Part shown: one piece after another, positions 39,797 through 46,298 of the stretch | Layout: the number at the start of each line of letters is the position of its first letter | How positions within the stretch are numbered: the stretch's first letter is position 1 | IMG/VR virus record: IMGVR_UViG_3300048687_000010 | Location: 1 to 46,298 of that record | Direction: 5' to 3' (one strand) | Source of the DNA: a virus | DNA: 46,298 bases | Made by a program: the position numbers and the translations under genes | The notes under the pieces: model-generated | Databases searched by the model: none | What the model saw: only the letters and a program-made list of their open reading frames with translations | What the model was told of the DNA's origin: nothing

Positions 39797-40028
39797 GCAG
39801 TTTGGATTCATCACTGGTACTGATGGGAAGGAGTATTTCTTCCACAAGCAGGACTTGGTGAATCAGGCTGAATTCAGGGATTTAGAGGTGGACATGGATG
39901 AGGGACTGTTCATTCCTGTTCGGTTTGAATCAGTCCCCTCAACCAAAGGTCCACGCGCGGCATCAGTGTCTCGTACTGACGTATTAGCTACAGATCCTCA
40001 AGCCAGCCCCACACCCAACACGGAATGA
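39762..40028 (+). CDS. Second cold-shock-like protein
   Basis: The protein has 88 residues. 'MNGIVKKLVSDKQFGFITGT' and 'DGKEYFFHKQDLVN' keep the cold-shock RNP-like segments (G-F-I, F-F-H), and 'IPVRFESVPSTKGPRAASV' completes the OB-fold. It ends in a Thr/Pro tail. It is the last plus-strand gene, and the convergent late arm ends 60 bases further. It differs from the first cold-shock gene, so this is not a recent duplicate. Confidence 0.75.
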   Translation: MNGIVKKLVSDKQFGFITGTDGKEYFFHKQDLVNQAEFRDLEVDMDEGLFIPVRFESVPSTKGPRAASVSRTDVLATDPQASPTPNTE

Positions 40029-40088
40029 AGTGCCAGTTAGGACATGGGGGTGGATAGTACTGAGTGCAAGGTTTTGTATCCATGACTA

Positions 40089-43000
40089 CTACCTCCTGAA
40101 GAATGGACCCAAAGGCCCGCCGCCAGTGATGTACTTCTCTTTAATGCGAGTACCGAAGAAATCATTGACGGCGGGTAATATCTTACCAACCGACTCACCT
40201 TTATCATAAGTCTGAGTACCCATACCAGCCATGATTGGAGCTAGTAGAGCTAGTAACTTCGGATTCTCTCGATACAGTTCAAGTGAGTCCTGCACAGCTA
40301 ATGGCACGAACATCTGCAAAGTCCTGTCCATCGTGTGGAAGGGCTGGTACTGTGACGCATTACCGATGTCATACCAGAACTTAGCGATGGGATTCAGCTT
40401 GTTGACGAAGAACCTTTCGCCAGCATCAGCCTGTGTAGTAGCCTGGAATCCACTACCATATCTGTGGTATTGACCTGTCGCGGCTGATGTATACCCACCC
40501 CTGAGAGCACGCGCACCCGCCACTAGATACTGCTGGAACCCCGCACCCGGATCTAAGCGCGTGTTACCGATTCTAATCTTACCGAAGTCAGAACTGGTCA
40601 GATCAGTCTCTACATCCCCGCCCGCCATCTTACCAAGTGCAGCTACTGAACCCCACGCACCCATCGTCGCGAGCATAGACAGCATGTACTGCTTACGAAC
40701 TTGTGGAGAGGCCATGACGTAGGTAGCAGGACTAAGCATCCTCATTCTCGATGCCATCAGTCTGGGTGAGAATAAGACTTTAGAGAGTGCATTAGCCATG
40801 AATTCTGCATTGATTTCAGTACTCTGATAGGGGAGAATGAACCCCCTCAGCGGACCTCGGCCAGTAGCAGTATTCACGAAGTCAGCGAACTCCTTACCAA
40901 TCACTAGATTCTTATAAGGATCTAATGCTTCTGCCTCCACCTTCGTGACAATCTGTTTACGAATGTTGGGTCTAATCTCACCCGTAGCCATGCCTACCTT
41001 AGACATAGCGTGGGCCTCGTTTAATAATTTCTCCAAAACATTAGTGCGCGTCACATTCAGGAAGGTTCTGAAGCCTCTATTAGTCCCTCGGAACATAGGA
41101 ACCTTGTCTACCCAATCCGATGCTAGAGCTTCCTCCCTCGCACTCAGGGGTGCGCCTGCTTCCATCAATTTGAATCCAATCTGCTTGGCGTATGATGGAT
41201 TCAATTTCTTAGTACGAGCATCCCTAGTTTCGACGAACATTGGCTTACTTCTGAGTTCCATATCGACTCTATCAGCTACCTCTTTGGAGAATACTGATTT
41301 GACGCCTACAGGGATAGCCTTCCAAAACTCCCTGTCATGAATTAGTCCGATGCCCTGACGTAGTGGAGCAGAGAAGTCCAGAGTAGTTGTAAGACCAGAT
41401 GGGAGTGCCATTAATTCACGAATAAATGTACGTAAGGGAGACTTCTTTTCGGGCATTTCAGTATTACCCATGCCCCATCCTAACCTCTCCTTCCACGTCC
41501 TCAGATCGGGGTTTACTGCATTAGTTGAAGGTTGGGTGTTGGCCTTCATCCAACTCATTGGACCTCCCTGTAGAATCTTCAATAGATTCTGAGGAGATTT
41601 TCCAATGGTAGTAGATCCTTCTGTATCCTTTGCTAGTCTCCTAGCTTCACTCTGGAAGAATGCGATACCTGTTAATACTCTATCCCGCCACGTCTCACCA
41701 GGTTTGAGTGCCTTAGTACTGGGTGATGCAATGATAGCTCTGTAAGCCTGATCAGGTGCTCCAGCCCTATCCAACTCCATCATCTGTTTTTCCCATCTAG
41801 TACCAGTAGTTCCTTTTGGTCCACCAGTTGGGGGTACCTCACTCATACGACTCTCGGTGATGGCTAGAGGCTTACCGAGAAGTAACTCACGCATCTTCTG
41901 TATAATAGGATCGCCACCAGTGCTACGAGCTGGAATCCCAGCCTGCTCACCACTAATCGATACAGTTCCGGGAGGTGGAGGTGGTTGGGGAGATTCAGGT
42001 TGAATAGGTCCCTTGAGGGGATCACCCCACTTATCCAGTTGACCCTTATGTACTAATACAGCCTTCACCATCTCTCTATTCTTGAGTTGGAAGTCGATGA
42101 CAGGCTGTCCTTTAGTAGCAGTAGCATCAGTAGGTACAACAGTTCCATCAGGCAGCCGATAGTGGTCCTTCCCAATATTCTCGGGACGGACGAATGGTGC
42201 TACTCCTCTCGGTCCTGAACGCATCGCTATTTCAGCATCAAGAGCCCTAATTGAAGATCCTACTTCGGGATTATCGTAGTCCTTGTTATTCCCAAATGTT
42301 TCACGCCATTGCTGAAGTTCAGCATCAGTCATTCCTTTAAGACTTTCCTCCCATTGCTTATCTGCTCCAGTTCTATAGTTAGGATCACGTTCCTTTAGTA
42401 AATTGTCTACTCCTTCATTTGCGGCTCCACGACTAAAGAAACCTCCCTGAAGTAGTTCATCATCTAAATAGATACCCCAACTAGTACTACCCGGCATCTG
42501 TCTTATTACGACTCCCTGATCTGGGGGAGGGGGCTCACCACTACCACCAGCAATCTTCGGAATCTCGAAGACGCTCTTTCCCTGCTTAGTCCTACCCACC
42601 AGAACGAAGCCTTCAGGTTTGAGTGCTCTCGCTACTTCAGCCTCATCGACTGTATCTACTTCTACCCGTGTTCCAATATCTTTAGGTTGAGCATTGGCGG
42701 GGATAGCTGGATGATTCGGTAATGGCTGTGTCTGTGGTTGAATGGGATCTGAAGTGCGCATTGCCGACTTCATCTGACCATCAGCATCAGGTATCCAGAC
42801 AGGATAGCCATCTCCATCCTGATATCCAAATCTGTAGTTAGCATTCACTAATTCGGCGAATACAGCCTTAGATGGCTTCAGGATAGTAGCTTCAGCCGTG
42901 TCAGGATTGATAGCTAATACATCAGGCGGAATGTTCAGTAGTGATGCGAATGGGGGTGTACCAGTCGGTTGAGTAGATGGGGGTGCATTATTAGCAGGAG

Positions 43001-44135
43001 TTCTAGGAGCCATATCTGCCATAGTAGGCGTTGGACCCAGATTTCCTCCTGTTGCAAGTGGATCACCTAATGACAGGTTTAATCCATCCGTGTATGGCAG
43101 AAACACTCGATCATCTGATTGAACCCGAGTCTGTGGAGGAACTGATGGAGCAGAAGGAGGTACTCCCCCACTAGGTGGCGGAGGAGCAGAAGGCATTTGA
43201 CCAACAGGAGGCCCAAGATTACCACCAAAGTCATTACGTCCAGAGTTCTGTAGACTCTGAATGGGTACAGGTCTACCACCACCAATAGGCGTATAGTGAC
43301 TGAAGTTCAACTCGCCCTGATTGGGGTCGCCAGTAGGTGTAGGACTAGTAGTCGGGTCCCACAGATTACCCTGTCTGGGTTCAGCAGTATAATCTGCTAG
43401 ATTGATAGATTGTTCACCACTCTGGGGTACCCTATAGTTACCAGGGATATCAGGAGATCCCATACCCGGTAACATCTGTTGGAACTCATTGGGTAATTGT
43501 GGCCCCTGCCTAATGCTAGGAATAGGTTGGGGAATCTGAGGTTTAGGCAGCATGCTATGGATACCCGCCATAGCAGTACCAGTACCAAAGCCTAATGCAC
43601 CACCCATTGCAGTCTGACCGAACATCTCTCCTGCTGATGGAAGTTCCCACTGACCAGTCTCAGCGATATGACGTGGAATAGAGCCAAATAGCCCCTGTCC
43701 AGCACCATGTGCAGCAGCCTGACCACCATATTTGAGAACTTCACCTAGAGCTGCACCCTTACCGGGAACATTAGGACCGGGGAACAGAGGATTCAATACA
43801 CCTTCTGTTCCAATCACCCCCCAATTAGGAGATTTACCCTCCATCAACTGACCGGCTAACTCTGAACCTGCACCACCAATGAATGATAGGGCAGGATAAG
43901 AGGCCCACGCTAATGGTGGGAATGCAGCGGCTGCTACACCACCGAGAAAGTCACCAGCCGTAGAGCCAGCCATACGAACAGCATTAGGCCATGTGACTGT
44001 TTGGTCCCATAGAGTCTGCTCCTGTTTAGGTGGAGGAACATTGGCGTATGGGTCAGGCATAGGCTCCCAGTCATAGCCGGACTTCTTCTTCTCTGGCTTG
44101 GTGGGATCGGGCATAGGAACCCATTGTTGTGGCAT
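40089..44135 (-). CDS. Large polyvalent/ejection virion protein (1348 aa)
   Basis: The protein has 1348 residues. The N-terminal 40 residues carry two 'PMPDP' repeats, residues about 50-200 are Ala/Gly-rich with membrane-like helices, and residues 200-450 are very Pro-rich. The C-terminal 450 residues contain 'FADFVNTATGRGPLRGFI', 'NALSKVLFSPRLMASRMRML', 'SSDFGKIRIGNTRLDPGAGF', a pattern I recall from large polyvalent phage proteins. It probably enters the cell with the DNA. No clear lytic catalytic motif is visible. It is the last gene of the late arm. Confidence 0.75.
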   Translation of the reverse strand: MPQQWVPMPDPTKPEKKKSGYDWEPMPDPYANVPPPKQEQTLWDQTVTWPNAVRMAGSTAGDFLGGVAAAAFPPLAWASYPALSFIGGAGSELAGQLMEGKSPNWGVIGTEGVLNPLFPGPNVPGKGAALGEVLKYGGQAAAHGAGQGLFGSIPRHIAETGQWELPSAGEMFGQTAMGGALGFGTGTAMAGIHSMLPKPQIPQPIPSIRQGPQLPNEFQQMLPGMGSPDIPGNYRVPQSGEQSINLADYTAEPRQGNLWDPTTSPTPTGDPNQGELNFSHYTPIGGGRPVPIQSLQNSGRNDFGGNLGPPVGQMPSAPPPPSGGVPPSAPSVPPQTRVQSDDRVFLPYTDGLNLSLGDPLATGGNLGPTPTMADMAPRTPANNAPPSTQPTGTPPFASLLNIPPDVLAINPDTAEATILKPSKAVFAELVNANYRFGYQDGDGYPVWIPDADGQMKSAMRTSDPIQPQTQPLPNHPAIPANAQPKDIGTRVEVDTVDEAEVARALKPEGFVLVGRTKQGKSVFEIPKIAGGSGEPPPPDQGVVIRQMPGSTSWGIYLDDELLQGGFFSRGAANEGVDNLLKERDPNYRTGADKQWEESLKGMTDAELQQWRETFGNNKDYDNPEVGSSIRALDAEIAMRSGPRGVAPFVRPENIGKDHYRLPDGTVVPTDATATKGQPVIDFQLKNREMVKAVLVHKGQLDKWGDPLKGPIQPESPQPPPPPGTVSISGEQAGIPARSTGGDPIIQKMRELLLGKPLAITESRMSEVPPTGGPKGTTGTRWEKQMMELDRAGAPDQAYRAIIASPSTKALKPGETWRDRVLTGIAFFQSEARRLAKDTEGSTTIGKSPQNLLKILQGGPMSWMKANTQPSTNAVNPDLRTWKERLGWGMGNTEMPEKKSPLRTFIRELMALPSGLTTTLDFSAPLRQGIGLIHDREFWKAIPVGVKSVFSKEVADRVDMELRSKPMFVETRDARTKKLNPSYAKQIGFKLMEAGAPLSAREEALASDWVDKVPMFRGTNRGFRTFLNVTRTNVLEKLLNEAHAMSKVGMATGEIRPNIRKQIVTKVEAEALDPYKNLVIGKEFADFVNTATGRGPLRGFILPYQSTEINAEFMANALSKVLFSPRLMASRMRMLSPATYVMASPQVRKQYMLSMLATMGAWGSVAALGKMAGGDVETDLTSSDFGKIRIGNTRLDPGAGFQQYLVAGARALRGGYTSAATGQYHRYGSGFQATTQADAGERFFVNKLNPIAKFWYDIGNASQYQPFHTMDRTLQMFVPLAVQDSLELYRENPKLLALLAPIMAGMGTQTYDKGESVGKILPAVNDFFGTRIKEKYITGGGPLGPFFRR

Positions 44136-45562
44136 TATCTGTCCCTACTGACTGTCCAAGTCTTTCCGCCATCGTGGGTGATTTCAAAGTTCACGCCATC
44201 ACGAGTCCTACGCCATCTCATTTCAGGATTAACTGGATCTCTCTCATATTTGTATTCCTTAGACCCACCAGCCTGATAGTCTGAATCATACTGTTGGGGT
44301 ATCTGAGCAGTAGGATTGATTGCCTTATAAGCCTTCCAGTATTCGATGACCTTCTCCTTACTGTTAGATCCCATACCCATGAAATTGGGGATACCCCAAC
44401 CCTCATCGATGGGTGGAATTAGTGATACTGTATTGTCAGGATTCAAATCGAAGAACTCCTGCCACTTTGGATTCTCGTTATATACCTGTTGCTGACGATT
44501 GATCATCTCCTGCTTCTGTTGGGTAGGAGATAGTTGGGCAGGTGGTTTAGCAGTAGCAGGATTGGCACCAGGTACTGTCTGTTTGGTAGTAACAGCATTC
44601 TTACCAGCAGTCTCTACTCGGGCCTGAGCAGCTACATTGTTAGCATCAGTCCGTGCCGCTGCGGCAGTATTATTAGCATTAACCACATTCATCTGATTCG
44701 TGCCCATCAGAATCAGTTTATCGCGCTCATCCATTCCACTAGATGGGCCTAAATCGACTGGAACACCCGGATTTTGTGGGTTAAATCCAATCATTCTATC
44801 GCCATCGAATTTAATAGTCCACTGTTGTTGCTTGAGTGCGTATGCTTGAGCACGAATACGCTCACTCTGTGCCCTACTTTCCGCAATACGATTCCTATCA
44901 TCATTATAGCGTGCAGTCTCAGCATTCCTCTCGCCAGTAGTCCAGTTATTGACTAGATTACCAGCTAATTGGCGTTCATTAGCATTCGACGTATTCTCTA
45001 ACTGAGCAGCCTGCTGATAGGGTCCAGTCTTCTCCTTCCATTCAGCCATATCACGGATATATGGCGAATACATGACCCGATCCGAGATATTCTGGATGTC
45101 CATCCCCTTAGCATTGGCTCCGAATGCTGTAGCCCCTGCTGTTAATGCTCTAAGTAAGCCCGGTTTATTCCTCTCCGGCATATTATCTAACAGATCATTA
45201 TATCTATCCCCCGCTCTAGTCTGAGGAGTGTAGACTTGGTTTGTCATCTTCACCAAATCTTCAATCCGAGTACTAGTCACTCCTCCCTTATTGGTATCAT
45301 TGGGTTTAGTAGTGATGGGACCGAAGTTTCCTCCCGGTGGGTTAGCATCAGCAGGTTTCCAGGAGTCACCAGAATGATCAATATCATGGCTGTAATCGTA
45401 ATTCTTGAACGCATCCTGATCACTACCGGGCCTCATATTACTCCGGTCAATCAGATCCATGAAATCCATCACTCCTTTAGTCATATTCTGCTGATTCGGT
45501 TGACTGAATACAGCCTGTTGACGGAGCTGACTGATGTCGTTGTTGTATCTGTTAGTTGCCAT
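44135..45562 (-). CDS. Large polar virion protein (475 aa)
   Basis: The protein has 475 residues, rich in Asn, Gln, Asp and Arg, with a helical middle ('ERNAETARYNDDRNRIAESR') and Ala/Thr coils at about 260-310. The C-terminus is 'VNFEITHDGGKTWTVSRDR'. No enzyme motif is visible. It lies between two other large late proteins and overlaps the last by one base, so it is likely an internal or ejected virion protein. Confidence 0.7.
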   Translation of the reverse strand: MATNRYNNDISQLRQQAVFSQPNQQNMTKGVMDFMDLIDRSNMRPGSDQDAFKNYDYSHDIDHSGDSWKPADANPPGGNFGPITTKPNDTNKGGVTSTRIEDLVKMTNQVYTPQTRAGDRYNDLLDNMPERNKPGLLRALTAGATAFGANAKGMDIQNISDRVMYSPYIRDMAEWKEKTGPYQQAAQLENTSNANERQLAGNLVNNWTTGERNAETARYNDDRNRIAESRAQSERIRAQAYALKQQQWTIKFDGDRMIGFNPQNPGVPVDLGPSSGMDERDKLILMGTNQMNVVNANNTAAAARTDANNVAAQARVETAGKNAVTTKQTVPGANPATAKPPAQLSPTQQKQEMINRQQQVYNENPKWQEFFDLNPDNTVSLIPPIDEGWGIPNFMGMGSNSKEKVIEYWKAYKAINPTAQIPQQYDSDYQAGGSKEYKYERDPVNPEMRWRRTRDGVNFEITHDGGKTWTVSRDR

Positions 45563-45565
45563 CAG

Positions 45566-46298
45566 TTAACTCCAAATTCCCTGTTGACCAGACATGGAGG
45601 GACCAATTCCACCACTGTAATAGGCAGGGTTATTAAACTGTGGATTCTGATAGTTGCTGCCAAAGTTAGGGTTACTGATTTGAGGATTAGTCTGCTGACT
45701 TCCATAACGCTGCTGACTCGCAGACTGCTGGTTACGATTACCGAAATAGTCGAGTAAAGGAGTCGCGTATTGACTGATGGTATTGGCGGCATCTCTACCA
45801 CGGCTCATAGTCTGCTCATACTGTCCGGGTAACTGTTGACCTAACCTCTCCTGTTCCATGAGATTGAGTCCCTGATTACCGCCCTGACCGACAATATTCA
45901 TAGCCTGATTACCAAATAGTTGGGATTGACCGGGTGTCGTTCCATACAGGTTAGACATACCCTGTAATGCAGCCATTCGATTCCGCATATCGTCAGCATT
46001 CGCAGCGGAACTACGTGATGCAGCAGCTTCAGCCGCCGCACCATTACGCGCATCAGCCTGCGTCATTGAATCAGCATTGTAGACTTGACCACGATAGTTC
46101 AGGTCAGCATTGAACTGGCCCATCTGATTTCCCTGACCAGCATTGAACATGCCGACCTGATTACCCTGTCCTGCATTGAACTGGCTCATATCATTCGATT
46201 GACCCGTATTGAATTGACTCATGTTATTCGCTTGATTTGCATTGAATTGACCCATATTATTTGCTTGACCAGTGTTAAACTGGCTCATATCATTTGCC
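45566..46298 (-). CDS. Large virion protein with FN-Q repeats, C-terminal part
   Basis: This is the C-terminal part of the gene that starts at 1011; bases 46172-46298 duplicate 1-127. The 11-residue repeat (core M-x-Q-F-N-x-G-Q-x-N) continues for several more units to about 46090, then a helical, Ala/Arg-rich segment and a Gln/Asn-rich end 'QQSASQQRYGSQQTNPQ' follow. The stop is TAA 45568-45566. Repeats of this kind may form an extended rod. Function is inferred from location only. Confidence 0.8.
   Translation of the reverse strand, partial: ANDMSQFNTGQANNMGQFNANQANNMSQFNTGQSNDMSQFNAGQGNQVGMFNAGQGNQMGQFNADLNYRGQVYNADSMTQADARNGAAAEAAASRSSAANADDMRNRMAALQGMSNLYGTTPGQSQLFGNQAMNIVGQGGNQGLNLMEQERLGQQLPGQYEQTMSRGRDAANTISQYATPLLDYFGNRNQQSASQQRYGSQQTNPQISNPNFGSNYQNPQFNNPAYYSGGIGPSMSGQQGIWS
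46172..46298. repeat. Right copy of 127-bp terminal direct repeat (contig overlap)
   Basis: Identical to bases 1-127. It lies in the FN-Q repeat region of the large virion gene, so the true repeat number there could be mis-assembled. Confidence 0.95.

Noticed and set aside
40029-40088. Bidirectional terminator between the convergent arms
   Set aside because: I see only a weak GGATA/TATCC pair and no T-run on either side.

Overview
This window reads as one complete, circular genome of a tailed phage with podovirus-like gene content. The first 127 bases and the last 127 bases are identical, and one gene reads in frame across the join, so the unique circle is about 46,171 bp. There is no integrase, no recognisable repressor gene and no RNA polymerase gene, which suggests a lytic phage that uses host RNA polymerase. 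Shine-Dalgarno sites are good (often of the form GAGAGGACA), two candidate promoters look like bacterial sigma-70 promoters, and a tRNA gene carries its own CCA. The host cannot be read from the sequence. A lipoprotein of a kind I associate with soil bacteria is only a weak hint.

The genome has two opposed arms. The late arm is on the minus strand. It starts at a promoter near 22.1 kb, runs leftward through position 1, crosses the join and ends at 40.1 kb. In order it holds: HNH nuclease, a small-terminase candidate, a TIG-domain protein, a lipoprotein, large terminase, a metzincin-like protein, a two-helix membrane protein, portal, scaffold, major capsid protein, two paralogous small proteins, an Acb2/Tad1-like protein, head-tail adaptor, tail nozzle, LamG-like protein, two collagen-like tail proteins, a GNAT-like protein and three very large virion proteins that are probably ejected with the DNA. 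Genes overlap or touch almost everywhere, as in one long operon.

The early and replication arm is on the plus strand, 22.8 to 40.0 kb. It begins with three short GC-rich genes, each followed by a strong hairpin. Next come a noncoding block with direct repeats and an AT-rich tract (possible replication origin), a promoter, zinc-ribbon proteins, a SprT protease-SNF2 helicase fusion, many small unknown proteins, a tRNA with anticodon UAA, a strongly structured noncoding segment, a recombination module (Cas4-like nuclease, Sak4-like ATPase, SSB-like protein), a uracil-DNA glycosylase-DNA polymerase A fusion, a DUF3987-like helicase and two cold-shock-like proteins.

The divergent control region (22.1 to 22.8 kb) is rich in signals: a sigma-70 promoter for the late arm, a helically phased CTGAC array, five copies of a TGGTCATACCA operator-like site and two TGAGAC-N2-GTCTCA palindromes. 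No obvious endolysin was recognised; lysis genes may be hidden among the unknown proteins near the large terminase.
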